Shown here in pieces: positions 24,598 to 33,009 of a stretch of DNA of 64,000 nucleotides (positions are counted from its first letter, which is position 1; each line of letters opens with the position of its first letter). The notes under the pieces were generated by a model that was given only the letters and a program-made list of their open reading frames with translations, had not been told where the DNA came from and did no database searches. The position numbers and the translations under genes are program-made. Source of the stretch: JAWWPG01 sp033850885 (lineage in GTDB: Bacteria > Actinomycetota > Actinomycetes > Propionibacteriales > Nocardioidaceae). The stretch spans positions 18,145 to 82,144 of the forward strand of contig JAWWPG010000033.1 in the NCBI GenBank assembly GCA_033850885.1. The letters are read 5' to 3'.

Positions 24598-26786
24598 TGG
24601 CCGGTCTGGACGACAGGCTGGGGCCGGTCCTCGGCAAGCGGACCGCCGACGCGCTCACGAAGGCGTTCGGCTTCACCACCCTTCGCGACCTGCTCACCCA
24701 CTACCCGCGCCGCCTCGACGACCGCGGCGAGCTGACCGACATCTCGCGCCTGAAGATCGGCGAGCACGCGACGGTGCTGGCGAAGGTCAAAAACGCCACC
24801 GAGTCCCGGTACCGGCCCAAGTACGGAAACCGGCTCGCGACCCGGACGGTGGTGACCATCACCGACGGTCATGTCGACATCTCGGCGACGTACTTCAACC
24901 AGACCTGGAAGGCCGGGGAGCTGAAGCCGGGCGTCATCGCGTTCTTCAGCGGCAAGGTCGGCATGTTCCGCGGGCAGCGCCAGCTCAACCAGCCGACCTT
25001 CGACGTACTCGGTCGGGGGAGCGACGTCTCCGAGTTCGACGACGAGGAGACGCAGCGCTACTGGCCGATATACCCGGCATCCGCCCGGGTGTCGTCGAGG
25101 AAGCTGACCGACTGCGTCCGGCAGGCGTTGGCCGTCCTCGACGAGGTGCCCGACCACCTGCCCGAGGAGGTACGACGCGACCGGGGCCTGATCGGGTACG
25201 AGGAGGCCCTACGCCTGGTCCACCAACCGGCGGGTCCGGTCGACTTCCGCAAGGCCTTGGACCGGCTGCGGTTCGACGAGGCCTTCGTCCTTCAGATCGT
25301 GCTGGCGCAGCGCCGGTCGCTGACCAGGTCGTTGCGCGCGCAGGCGAGGCGGCGGCGTCCGGAGGGGCTGGGCGCGAGGTTCGACGCCTTGCTGCCCTTC
25401 GAGCTGACCGCCGGCCAGCGGGAGATCGGCGAGGTCATCGCCGGCGACCTGGGCCGGGACCAGCCCATGCAGCGGCTGCTCCAGGGCGAGGTGGGTTCGG
25501 GCAAGACGATCGTCGCGGTGCGGGCCATGCTTCAGGTCGTCGACGCCGGCGGACAGGTCGCCCTGCTCGCACCCACCGAGGTGCTCGCCGCCCAGCACTA
25601 CCGCGCAGTTGCGCAGATGCTCGGACCCCTCGCAGAGGCGGGCATGCTGACCGGCGACGAGGGTGGGACCAGGATCGCCCTGCTCACCGGCTCGACACCG
25701 GCGGCCCGGCGGCGAGCCGTCCTCGCGGACCTGGAGTCGGGGGTGACCGGCATCGTGATCGGCACCCATGCCCTGCTCGAGGACAGGGTCTCCTTCGCCG
25801 ACCTCGGACTGGTCGTGGTCGACGAGCAACACCGCTTCGGCGTCGAGCAGCGGGCTGCGCTCACCGCCAAAGCCGGATTCACGCCACCGCACGTGCTCGT
25901 GATGACCGCAACCCCGATCCCACGGACCGTCGCGATGACGGTCTTCGGCGACCTCGACGTCTCCACCCTTCGTGAGCTGCCGGCCGGCCGCTCACCGATC
26001 CAGACCACCGTCGTCCCGGCCGAGCAGCCGGCCTGGCTGGAACGCGGATGGCAACGGGTCCGCGAGGAGGTCGCGGCGGGCCGCCAGGCCTATGTGGTGT
26101 GTCCGCGGATCGGAGGACAACCCGAGTCCGACATGGAGGAGCCGGGGGACGACGACAGCTTCGTACCCGCGCGGCCACCCCTTGCGGTCGCCGACGTCGC
26201 CGCCTCACTCGCGGCCGGTCCGCTCAGCGGCCTGCGGCTCTACCTGCTCCACGGCCGGATGCCGTCCGAGGAGAAGGACGACGTGATGCGTCGCTTCGCC
26301 GCCGGCGACATCGACGTGCTCGTCTCGACGACCGTCATCGAGGTCGGCGTTGACGTACCGAACGCCAGCGTGATGGTGCTGATGGACGCCGACCGGTTCG
26401 GGGTGTCGGCCCTGCATCAGCTGCGCGGCCGGGTCGGAAGGGGTGCGGCCCCCGGCCTGTGCCTGCTCGTGACGGAGGCACCGCCGGGTACGCCGTCGCG
26501 GGAGCGGCTCGACGCGGTGGCCGCCACCTCGGACGGCTTCGCGCTCTCGCAGCTCGACCTGGAGACCCGCCGGGAGGGCGACGTACTCGGTGCGCTGCAG
26601 TCGGGTCGCCGGTCCAGCCTGAAGCTGCTGTCCGTGCTGCGCGACGGCGACGTCATCTCTGCCGCCCGCGAGGCCGCCGAGCGGGTTGTCTCGGCGGAGC
26701 CCTTGCTGCGCAAGCACCTCGGCCTCGCCGCCGAGGTGGACCGGTTGATGTCCGACGAGCAGGCCGGCTTCCTGGAGAAGTCCTGA
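24594..26786 (+). CDS. recG: ATP-dependent DNA helicase RecG
   Basis: RecG remodels stalled replication forks and Holliday junctions. The roughly 730-residue protein has the N-terminal wedge/OB domain (DDRGELTDISRLKIGEHATV) and superfamily-2 helicase motifs: Walker A GEVGSGKT, motif II VVDEQHRFG (DEQH), motif III TATPIPRT, and motif VI QLRGRVGRG. Start is GTG 24594 or the adjacent ATG 24597, overlapping the DAK2 stop. The 170 bp after its stop contain no gene. Confidence 0.95.
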   Translation: MMAGLDDRLGPVLGKRTADALTKAFGFTTLRDLLTHYPRRLDDRGELTDISRLKIGEHATVLAKVKNATESRYRPKYGNRLATRTVVTITDGHVDISATYFNQTWKAGELKPGVIAFFSGKVGMFRGQRQLNQPTFDVLGRGSDVSEFDDEETQRYWPIYPASARVSSRKLTDCVRQALAVLDEVPDHLPEEVRRDRGLIGYEEALRLVHQPAGPVDFRKALDRLRFDEAFVLQIVLAQRRSLTRSLRAQARRRRPEGLGARFDALLPFELTAGQREIGEVIAGDLGRDQPMQRLLQGEVGSGKTIVAVRAMLQVVDAGGQVALLAPTEVLAAQHYRAVAQMLGPLAEAGMLTGDEGGTRIALLTGSTPAARRRAVLADLESGVTGIVIGTHALLEDRVSFADLGLVVVDEQHRFGVEQRAALTAKAGFTPPHVLVMTATPIPRTVAMTVFGDLDVSTLRELPAGRSPIQTTVVPAEQPAWLERGWQRVREEVAAGRQAYVVCPRIGGQPESDMEEPGDDDSFVPARPPLAVADVAASLAAGPLSGLRLYLLHGRMPSEEKDDVMRRFAAGDIDVLVSTTVIEVGVDVPNASVMVLMDADRFGVSALHQLRGRVGRGAAPGLCLLVTEAPPGTPSRERLDAVAATSDGFALSQLDLETRREGDVLGALQSGRRSSLKLLSVLRDGDVISAAREAAERVVSAEPLLRKHLGLAAEVDRLMSDEQAGFLEKS

Positions 26787-26960
26787 CGACTCGGACCAGA
26801 CCTGCGGAAATGGCTCCTGACCTGCGTGGACGTAGGGTGGATGCTCCCGGGACAGGTACCGCTGGCCGCCGACCGCGACGCCCTCGAGGCGGTCCGAAGC
26901 CCGCTGGAGAGGTGCAGAAGTCGCAGCCGCGGCACCAACGTCATGGGCCTCGAACACCAG

Positions 26961-27272
26961 TCAGGGGTGGAGTGGTGGGGCTTCGAGGAGCTCGCGAAGC
27001 GCCTGCCGGTAGTTGGCGAGCGCATCCCTGCCCTCCGAGGTCAGAGAGACTCGGGTTCTCGATGCAGCCCCGTTGCCCGACTTGGTGCTCGTGATGTAGC
27101 CGGCGTCCTCGAGCTTGCGCAGATGGGTGATGAGGTTGCCGGGTGTGAGCTGGATGATGTGCTGCAGACGGGTGAACGCGAGGGCGTCTCCTTCGGCGAG
27201 CGTTGCGAGGGTCACGACGATCCGCAAGCGAGCGGGCGCGTGGATCAGGGGGTCCAGGGCCTCTGGGCTCAT
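26961..27272 (-). CDS. Winged-helix transcriptional regulator
   Basis: This 103-residue DNA-binding protein is of the MarR/ArsR-like single-domain winged-helix type (HTH_34-like). LIHAPARLRIVVTLATLAEGDALAFTRLQ leads into the recognition helix LTPGNLITHLRKLEDAGYI, and STKSGNGAASRTRVSLTSEG is the wing. It has little beyond the DNA-binding domain. ATG 27272 overlaps the stop of the upstream membrane protein by 4 bp, so the two form one operon. The long inverted repeat at 27962-28000 before that operon is a likely autoregulatory site. Confidence 0.85.
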   Translation of the reverse strand: MSPEALDPLIHAPARLRIVVTLATLAEGDALAFTRLQHIIQLTPGNLITHLRKLEDAGYITSTKSGNGAASRTRVSLTSEGRDALANYRQALRELLEAPPLHP

Positions 27273-27940
27273 GGGCGGCGGTCCCAGACCCGATGTGCGG
27301 CCGCATGTCCGATGAAGCCGATGCCGCCGGCGACTGCCAGGATGCCCCAGCAGTTCGAGGGCCCGAAGAAGGCGCTCGCCGTGCCCACGATGACGACACC
27401 CGTGCCACCGCCGAGCTTCCACCAGTCTTCCTTCGCGGCTCCCCAAGCGACGAGGACCGCCCCAGCTATGATCCAGGGCCCCGACGCGTCGACGACGCCA
27501 TAGACGATCCCGTGGCTGAACCCGTCGTGATGCAGGGCGCCGAGGAACGTGTAGAAGCCTGCGATCGGAACCGCGAACGAGATCCCGCGGAGACGCTCCT
27601 CGCGCTTGCTTGGTCCGGTCACACCGCTCATCGCGTGCGCATAGAACCGGGTGCCGATGATCGCGGACACCGCGACTAACAGGTACACGATGCCGATGAC
27701 GGCGAGGCTCGGCCCTTCGTAGGGGTGCTGCCCGCGCACGGAGAGCCAGAGCAACCCGTAGCAGACGAAGACGAACACCGCGCCCATGAGGGAGATGAGT
27801 GGCCCCGTCGAGGAGAGCTGGCGTCGGGCGCGGAGCCTGGCGGTCTCGATGAGACGGGCTGCCTCGGCCGGGTCGAGTGGTCGCTCGGCCTCCGCAGTCG
27901 CGGTCTCGGGGATGTCATCGGTATTCGATGCTTCGGTCAT
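27269..27940 (-). CDS. Multi-pass membrane protein of unknown function
   Basis: The 223-residue protein has a charged N-terminal domain (about 45 residues) followed by about five or six hydrophobic segments, including LISLMGAVFVFVCYGLLWL and AVIGIVYLLVAVSAIIG, and a short basic C-terminus. I do not recognise the family. ATG 27940 follows a GGAGGT site. It is co-transcribed with a small winged-helix regulator, an arrangement common in actinobacteria where the regulator controls its own membrane partner. Confidence 0.75.
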   Translation of the reverse strand: MTEASNTDDIPETATAEAERPLDPAEAARLIETARLRARRQLSSTGPLISLMGAVFVFVCYGLLWLSVRGQHPYEGPSLAVIGIVYLLVAVSAIIGTRFYAHAMSGVTGPSKREERLRGISFAVPIAGFYTFLGALHHDGFSHGIVYGVVDASGPWIIAGAVLVAWGAAKEDWWKLGGGTGVVIVGTASAFFGPSNCWGILAVAGGIGFIGHAAAHRVWDRRP

Positions 27941-27961
27941 GTGAACCTCCGAGTGAAGAAA

Positions 27962-28000
27962 CTTTGCACCACAAACGTTACGTCAGTTTGCGGCGCAAAG
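27962..28000. promoter_or_regulatory. Long inverted-repeat operator before membrane protein/regulator operon
   Basis: Arms CTTTGCACCACAAAC (27962-27976) and GTTTGCGGCGCAAAG (27986-28000) are inverted repeats with 13 of 15 positions matching and a 9-bp spacer. Each arm is itself close to palindromic (TTTGC...GCAAA). It sits 22-60 bp upstream of the ATG at 27940, where the promoter should be, and is probably bound by the co-encoded winged-helix protein. Confidence 0.6.
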
Positions 28001-28210
28001 TCAAGCCCTTTCGCCGCCCGCGATCCGGAGGGCGCCCGAGACCCGTTGGCGTGAGCTCCCGGCACCTGACAGCGGTGGCTCGATGAGGTCACCGCGAGCA
28101 TCGTCAACCGGGCAGTACGTGACCCGGGGGCGGACTGGCGGCGCATCGTCTCAGGTCACAGGCCGTTCAACTGACGTCCTCGAGGTCCTGACCTGCACCC
28201 GCGTTGTTAG

Positions 28211-28258
28211 CCAAGCACCCCCGTCCCCGCCAGCTCACGCACGCCGGGGGTGCTTTGG
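28211..28258. other. Strong stem-loop
   Basis: CCAAGCACCCCCG at 28211-28223 pairs with CGGGGGTGCTTTGG at 28245-28258 (13 pairs, one bulged T) around a 21-base loop. There is no following T-run, so it is not a classical intrinsic terminator. It could terminate or protect a transcript, or belong to a small RNA. Confidence 0.45.
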
Positions 28259-28268
28259 CGTGAATACT

Positions 28269-28297
28269 TTGATACCCGATAAATCATTTCTTAAACA
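28269..28297 (+). promoter_or_regulatory. Candidate promoter for rsmD
   Basis: TTGATA at 28269-28274 and TAAACA at 28292-28297 are separated by 17 bp within an AT-rich island in otherwise very GC-rich DNA. Transcription from here would carry the whole 14-bp tandem repeat in the 5' leader of rsmD-coaD. Confidence 0.35.
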
Positions 28298-28399
28298 TGT
28301 CGGGGCGCCACGCGGGCACAATGGGTTCGGACACCATCCGCACCAGAACCGCACTACCCAAAGCGGCGTCCGCCCGCTCCACGGGCGGACGGGCGGGAC

Positions 28400-28510
28400 A
28401 AGGACCTGACAGCAAGGACCTGACAGCAAGGACCTGACAGCAAGGACCTGACAGCAAGGACCTGACAGCAAGGACCTGACAGCAAGGACCTGACAGCAAG
28501 GACCTGACAG
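28400..28510. repeat. 14-bp tandem repeat array before rsmD
   Basis: The unit AAGGACCTGACAGC is repeated seven times without any mismatch, followed by a 13-bp partial eighth copy ending at 28510. The array runs to 8 bp before the rsmD GTG; its last bases merge into the ribosome binding site CAGGAGA. Identical units imply recent expansion (slippage). Confidence 0.95.
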
Positions 28511-28518
28511 GAGAATCC

Positions 28519-29127
28519 GTGACGAGGATCATCGGCGGGGTCGCCGGCGGACGCGCGATCCGCACTCCTCCAGGTGACGCGATCCGGCCGACGGCCGAGC
28601 GGGTGCGGGAGGCGCTCTTCAGCTCCCTCGAGTCGGCTCTGGGGACCTTGCACGGCACGACGTTCCTCGACGTCTTCGCCGGCTCGGGGGCCGTCGGGCT
28701 GGAGGCCGCCTCGAGGGGCGCCGACCGGGTGACGCTCGTCGAGCGCAGCCGCCCGGTCGCCCTGGTGACGGCGGCCAACGCGCGGATGCTGGGTCTCGAC
28801 AACGTCGAGGTCATCACGGCCTCCGCTGCGACCCTCGGCCGCACCAAGCCACGAATGCCGTTCAGCGTGGCGTTCTTCGACCCGCCGTACGACGAACCGA
28901 GCGAGAGCCTCGGGCGCATCCTGACCGACCTGGCGGGCTTGGGGTGGCTGACCGGCGGCGCCTTGGTCGTCGTTGAGCGCGCCCGGCGTACCGGTGGCTG
29001 GGAGTGGCCACCCGGCTTCCGGGCCGAGCGCGATCGCCGATACGGGGACACCATCCTTTGGTACGGTCGCTGGGAGCCGGCTGCGACGGAGACCGCGGTC
29101 CCTTCGCCGTGCGACGAGGAGAGCTGA
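28519..29127 (+). CDS. rsmD: 16S rRNA (guanine966-N2)-methyltransferase
   Basis: The 202-residue SAM-dependent enzyme methylates G966 of 16S rRNA. MTRIIGGVAGGRAI is the family start, DVFAGSGAVGLEA the SAM-binding loop, and DPPY (FFDPPYDEP) the catalytic N6/N2-methylase motif. GTG 28519 is preceded by AGGAGA. It is immediately followed by coaD, whose ATG directly abuts the stop. The leader carries the 14-bp tandem repeat, so its expression may vary with copy number. Confidence 0.95.
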   Translation: MTRIIGGVAGGRAIRTPPGDAIRPTAERVREALFSSLESALGTLHGTTFLDVFAGSGAVGLEAASRGADRVTLVERSRPVALVTAANARMLGLDNVEVITASAATLGRTKPRMPFSVAFFDPPYDEPSESLGRILTDLAGLGWLTGGALVVVERARRTGGWEWPPGFRAERDRRYGDTILWYGRWEPAATETAVPSPCDEES

Positions 29128-29634
29128 ATGCGCAGAGCGGTCTGTCCGGGGTCCTTCGACCCGCCGACGTTCGGGCACCTCGACGTCATCGGGCGCGCCT
29201 CGGGTCTCTTCGACGAGGTGACGGTCGCCGTACTCGTCAACGAGAGCAAGGTCGGCCTCTTCACCGTCGACGAGCGGATGGCGATGCTCGAGGACCTCGT
29301 GCAGGTCCATGACAATGTCCGGGTCGACTCGTTCTCGGGACTCCTGGTCGACTTCTGCGTCGCCAACGACATCGTGGCGATCGTCAAGGGTCTGCGTGCC
29401 ATCACCGACTTCGACTACGAGCTGCAGATGGCACAGATGAACAGGAGCCTCGCCGATGTCGAGACGCTCTTCGTGCCCGCGAGCCCCGAGTGGTCGTTCC
29501 TCGCGTCGAGCCTGGTCAAGGAGGTCGCGCGATTTGGCGGGGACGTCTCAGGGCTCGTACCGTCGGGCGTGCTCGCGCAGCTGACGAGCCGGCTCGGGAC
29601 CAGAGACGGAGGAGCTCATGCGTCAGGCAGCTGA
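29128..29634 (+). CDS. coaD: Phosphopantetheine adenylyltransferase
   Basis: CoaD adenylates 4'-phosphopantetheine in coenzyme A synthesis. The 168-residue protein has the nucleotidyltransferase motif PGSFDPPTFGHLDVI (T/HxGH) at residues 8-22, KGLRAITDFDYELQMAQMN in the middle and SSLVKEVARFGGDVSGLVP at the end, all diagnostic. The rsmD stop abuts its ATG with no gap, and its 3' end overlaps the SepIVA-like gene by 17 bp. Confidence 0.97.
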   Translation: MRRAVCPGSFDPPTFGHLDVIGRASGLFDEVTVAVLVNESKVGLFTVDERMAMLEDLVQVHDNVRVDSFSGLLVDFCVANDIVAIVKGLRAITDFDYELQMAQMNRSLADVETLFVPASPEWSFLASSLVKEVARFGGDVSGLVPSGVLAQLTSRLGTRDGGAHASGS

Positions 29635-30247
29635 GGACGGCGCTGAGAACGGTGGCGGCGGGGATGTCGCGGATGCTGACGTGGCCGCCCCCGACGTGAC
29701 CGAACCGGACGCCGGCGAGCTCGTCGCCAGCCTCCGCTCACTCATCGAAGGTGCCCGGTCGATGCCGATGTCGGGATCGGCTCTCGTCAACCGGGCCCTG
29801 GTGCTGGACCTTGTCAGCAGCCTCGAGCGGGTAGTCACGAACGGCCGCACCGGGCGGGACGGTGCCGTCGCCGACCACGACGGAGTGATCGCCGCCGCTC
29901 GCGGCGAGGCCGACAGGATCGTTGCCGAGGCTCGCCTCGAGCGCGAGCGTCTCGTCAGCGACTCCGAGGTCCTCCGGGTCGCCCGGGAACTGGCCGGCAG
30001 GGAGCGCGAGGTGGCGAGCACGGAGGCCGAGGAGCTGCGCCAGGAGACCGACGATTACGTCGACACGCGCCTGGCGACGTTCGAGATGGCGCTCACGAGG
30101 ACCCTCCAGGCGGTGGCCCGCGGCCGGGCTCGGCTGCAGGGCCGGTCCCACTTCGCGGCGCTGGGCGAGCCCGACGAGGAGGGGGCTGACGGTGGCCTGA
30201 CCACGCCCGACGAGCTCAAACCCGACGAGGGCCGCCAGCCGGGCTGA
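29618..30247 (+). CDS. SepIVA/DivIVA-like coiled-coil protein
   Basis: The 209-residue protein has an acidic N-terminus (to about 35), a short conserved region (LVASLRSLIEGARSMPMSGSALVNR) and a long charged coiled coil from about 85 to 180 (ADRIVAEARLERERLVSDSE...). This matches the mycobacterial septum-site protein SepIVA by layout and by position next to coaD and DUF177. It probably acts in cell-envelope growth or septation. ATG 29618 follows GGAGGAG. The assignment rests on architecture and synteny rather than a catalytic motif. Confidence 0.72.
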   Translation: MRQAAEDGAENGGGGDVADADVAAPDVTEPDAGELVASLRSLIEGARSMPMSGSALVNRALVLDLVSSLERVVTNGRTGRDGAVADHDGVIAAARGEADRIVAEARLERERLVSDSEVLRVARELAGREREVASTEAEELRQETDDYVDTRLATFEMALTRTLQAVARGRARLQGRSHFAALGEPDEEGADGGLTTPDELKPDEGRQPG

Positions 30248-30263
30248 GCCGCCTCCCGCGATT

Positions 30264-30292
30264 TTGAGGGTCCGGTCGGGACCGGATAGGCT
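30264..30292 (+). promoter_or_regulatory. Candidate promoter for DUF177-rpmF-rnc
   Basis: TTGAGG (30264-30269) and TAGGCT (30287-30292) are 17 bp apart. The spacer holds a small palindrome, CCGGTCGGGACCGG. It lies 17 bp after the sepIVA-like stop and 62 bp before the DUF177 ATG, so it fits an internal promoter for the ribosome-related genes. Confidence 0.5.
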
Positions 30293-30353
30293 TAACCGCC
30301 GCCTTCCTCGGAGGCGGTGATGTGATTTGTCCGGCTATCGGAAGTTCTGTGCG

Positions 30354-30917
30354 ATGCGTCTCGACCCGCGTGCGCCGCTCGTGCTGAGTGTCCACGAGCT
30401 CGGCAGGCGTCCCGGCGTGATGCGTGAGCTCAGGCTCTCGGTGCCGGCGCCGGCAGACCTAGGCGTGCAGCTCGTCGGTGTGCCCTCCGGATCTCCCGTC
30501 GAGCTCGAGGTCCGGCTCGAGTCCGTCATGGAGGGGGTTCTCGCGTCAGGTACGGCGCGGGCGTCGGTGGCCGGGGAGTGCGCACGGTGCCTTGGCCCGA
30601 TCGAGAACGACCTGGAGGTCGCGCTGCAGGAGCTGTACGTATATCCGGAGAGCGACGCCGAGGAGGACGAGGCTGCGCGGCTCGACGGTGAGCTGCTTGA
30701 CCTCGAGCCCGTGGTACGTGATGCCGTGGTGCTGGCGCTGCCGTTCCGACCGGTTTGTCGGCCGGACTGCCCGGGCCTGTGCATCGAGTGTGGAACAACG
30801 TTGGCCGACCACCCCGGCCACACGCATGAGGAGGGCGTCGACCCCCGTTGGGGAGCGCTCGCCGCCTTGCGGACAGACGATGCTGTCGCCTCGGCGACAG
30901 GTGAGGATGAGGAGTAG
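30354..30917 (+). CDS. DUF177 (YceD) family protein
   Basis: The roughly 187-residue protein belongs to DUF177, a partner of rpmF implicated in 23S rRNA or large-subunit maturation. CARC at about 72-75 and a later CxxxCxxxC-type cluster (CRPDCPGLCIECG) suggest metal binding. ATG 30354, with GGAAG nine bases upstream, starts at the conserved LDPRAPLVL segment; a TTG at 30327 is an alternative. The gene ends 3 bp before rpmF. Confidence 0.88.
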   Translation: MRLDPRAPLVLSVHELGRRPGVMRELRLSVPAPADLGVQLVGVPSGSPVELEVRLESVMEGVLASGTARASVAGECARCLGPIENDLEVALQELYVYPESDAEEDEAARLDGELLDLEPVVRDAVVLALPFRPVCRPDCPGLCIECGTTLADHPGHTHEEGVDPRWGALAALRTDDAVASATGEDEE

Positions 30918-30920
30918 AAC

Positions 30921-31106
30921 GTGGCCGTTCCGAAGCGGAAGATGTCGCGCAGCAACACGCGCCACCGCCGATCGCAGTGGAAGGCGACGGCTCCTTCGCT
31001 GGTCACGTGCGCCAACCCAGCCTGCCAGGCCCTGCACCTGCCGCACCGGGCATGTCCCCAGTGCGGCCAGTACGGCTCCCGCGCCGACCTTCGTCAAGTC
31101 CTCTGA
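30921..31106 (+). CDS. rpmF: 50S ribosomal protein L32
   Basis: The 61-residue zinc-binding ribosomal protein begins MAVPKRKMSRSNTRHRRSQW, the L32 signature. CANPAC and CPQC provide the zinc ligands, as in the C+ form. It is tightly packed between DUF177 and rnc, an arrangement conserved in actinobacteria. Confidence 0.97.
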   Translation: MAVPKRKMSRSNTRHRRSQWKATAPSLVTCANPACQALHLPHRACPQCGQYGSRADLRQVL

Positions 31107-31114
31107 AACCTGCC

Positions 31115-31888
31115 GTGACGGAGGCACTGGCCGACCGCTCGCGTGAAGAGCTGCAAGCGCAGCTCGGCGTCAGCGCGCTCGACGCCGGGCTTCTCGAGCG
31201 AGCCCTGACCCACCGGTCCTACGCCTACGAGAACGGGGGCCTGCCGACCAACGAGCGGCTCGAATTCCTCGGAGACTCCGTGCTGGGCGTGGTGATCACC
31301 GAAGCCCTCTACACGGCCCATCCGGACCTGTCCGAGGGGCGGCTCGCGAAGCTGCGGGCGGCGGTCGTCAACGCCCGCGCACTGGCGGAGGTGGCCAGGA
31401 CGCTCGGGCTCGGCGAGCACATCCGCCTCGGTCGCGGCGAGGAGGCGACCGGCGGGCGGGACAAGTCGTCCATCCTTTCCGACACCGTCGAGGCAGTGAT
31501 CGGCGCCGTATACCTGGACCAGGGCTTCGTCGCCGCCGGAGAGGTGGTCCACCGTCTCTTCGACCCGCTGATGGCCGCCGCCGCGCACCTCGGCGCCGGC
31601 CTGGACTGGAAGACGAGCCTGCAGGAGCTGGCGGCCGACCGGAGTCTCGGGGTCCCTGAGTACCTGATCGACGACAGCGGGCCCGACCACGAGAAGACGT
31701 TTGTGGCGAGGGTCCGGGTCGGCTCGTCCGTCTACGGCCACGGCACCGGCAGGTCGAAGAAAGAGGCCGAGCAGCAGGTGGCGGAGACGGCATGGCACGC
31801 GCTGCAGGCTGAGGGCGGCGAAGCCACCGGATCTCCGGTCAGGGTCGGCCCGAACGTCGAGCTGACGCCGTCGTCGACGGCCGACTGA
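31115..31888 (+). CDS. rnc: Ribonuclease III
   Basis: RNase III cuts double-stranded RNA in rRNA processing and mRNA decay. The 257-residue product has the nuclease domain with NERLEFLGDSVL (catalytic Glu and Asp) and DTVEAVIGAVYLDQG, and a C-terminal double-stranded-RNA-binding domain starting at KTSLQELAADRSLGVPEY and ending AEQQVAETAWHAL. GTG 31115 starts 8 bp after rpmF; the open frame upstream reads through rpmF and is discounted. Confidence 0.95.
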   Translation: MTEALADRSREELQAQLGVSALDAGLLERALTHRSYAYENGGLPTNERLEFLGDSVLGVVITEALYTAHPDLSEGRLAKLRAAVVNARALAEVARTLGLGEHIRLGRGEEATGGRDKSSILSDTVEAVIGAVYLDQGFVAAGEVVHRLFDPLMAAAAHLGAGLDWKTSLQELAADRSLGVPEYLIDDSGPDHEKTFVARVRVGSSVYGHGTGRSKKEAEQQVAETAWHALQAEGGEATGSPVRVGPNVELTPSSTAD

Positions 31889-31896
31889 GCGGCTGA

Positions 31897-32748
31897 GTGC
31901 CCGAGCTCCCCGAAGTCGAGGTCGTCCGGCGTGGCCTCGACCAGCATGTGACCGGGCGCAGCATCACGTCCGTGCGGGTGCTCCACCCCCGCCCGTTGCG
32001 CCGTCACCTGGCAGGCCCGGACGACTTCTCCGCCCGGATCACCGGCCGACGCGTCGAGGCCGTCCACCGGCGAGGCAAGTACCTGTGGCTGGCACTCGAC
32101 TCCGGCGACGCGGTTCTCGGCCATCTCGGCATGAGCGGCCAGCTGCTCGTCCGGCCCCGGCAGGCACCGCCCGAGAGGCACCTCCGAGTCGTCCTCGAGC
32201 TCGACGACGGGCATGACGTCCGCTTCGCCGACCAGCGGATGTTCGGCGGGCTGTCGTTCTCCGAGGGCGGCGCCGAGCTTCCCGGCGAGATCGCCCACAT
32301 CGCCCTCGACCCCTTCGAACCCGGGTTCGACGACGCGGGCTTCCCGGCGGCGCTGCGCCGTCGCCGTACCGGGATCAAGCGCGCCCTCCTGGACCAGACG
32401 CTGATCTCGGGGGTGGGCAACATCTACGCGGACGAGGCGTTGTGGGCCGCCCGGCTGCACTACGCCAGGCCGACCGCGACGATGCGCTCGGGCGAGGCCA
32501 CCCGGCTGCTCCATGAGCTTCGCGCGGTCATGACGCGGGCGCTCGGTGAGGGAGGTACGTCGTTCGACTCGCTCTACGTGAACGTCGACGGAGAGTCGGG
32601 GTACTTCGACAGGTCGCTCGCGGTATACGGTCGCGAGTCGCAACCATGCCGGCGCTGCGGGACTGCCATCCGCCGCGATGCGTTCATGAACCGGTCGAGC
32701 TACACGTGCCCGCATTGTCAGCCGCGACCGAGGCGGCCCCATTTGTGA
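31897..32748 (+). CDS. mutM: Formamidopyrimidine-DNA glycosylase
   Basis: MutM/Fpg removes oxidised purines such as 8-oxoguanine. The 283-residue enzyme starts PELPEVEVVRRGL, giving the catalytic Pro2 and Glu3 after Met removal. The helix-two-turns-helix is GVGNIYADEALW, and the C-terminal zinc finger is CRRC...CPHC with the intercalating RSSY. It starts at GTG 31897, 8 bp after rnc. Confidence 0.96.
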   Translation: MPELPEVEVVRRGLDQHVTGRSITSVRVLHPRPLRRHLAGPDDFSARITGRRVEAVHRRGKYLWLALDSGDAVLGHLGMSGQLLVRPRQAPPERHLRVVLELDDGHDVRFADQRMFGGLSFSEGGAELPGEIAHIALDPFEPGFDDAGFPAALRRRRTGIKRALLDQTLISGVGNIYADEALWAARLHYARPTATMRSGEATRLLHELRAVMTRALGEGGTSFDSLYVNVDGESGYFDRSLAVYGRESQPCRRCGTAIRRDAFMNRSSYTCPHCQPRPRRPHL

Positions 32749-33009
32749 GACCCCACGGGTGTCAACCCCCGACGCCGCGCGGCTGTCAGGGCCAGGCCGC
32801 CGGCGGCCGGTCGGGACGGGCGAGGCTCACGTCCGGCATCGTGGCCCAGGCCCTGCCGCCGGCCGCCCAGGAGTTGACCCAGAGGCGTCCCGGTGTCACT
32901 CTTGAAGAAGCAGCGCGACTCTCGCGCACGAGGGGGCCAGTCCGGCTCCGCTGATCTGCCGGGAGTGGGTGTTGCCCACCTCATCTGACCCGTGGAGGAC
33001 AATCTCACG

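Larger units (their letters stand above)
28001..28399. other. Non-coding region with stem-loop and AT-rich island
   Basis: No gene was recognised. The notable content is a long stem-loop at 28211-28258 and an unusually AT-rich stretch at about 28261-28300. The open frame across 28083-28409 has no family similarity and reads into the downstream tandem repeat, so it was not called. Confidence 0.5.

Noticed and set aside
28400..28510. CRISPR array
   Set aside because: Units are contiguous 14-mers with no spacers and no cas genes.
28284..29405. Minus-strand frame containing SLLSGPCCQV repeats
   Set aside because: It is the antisense translation of the 14-bp array and rsmD; no family similarity.
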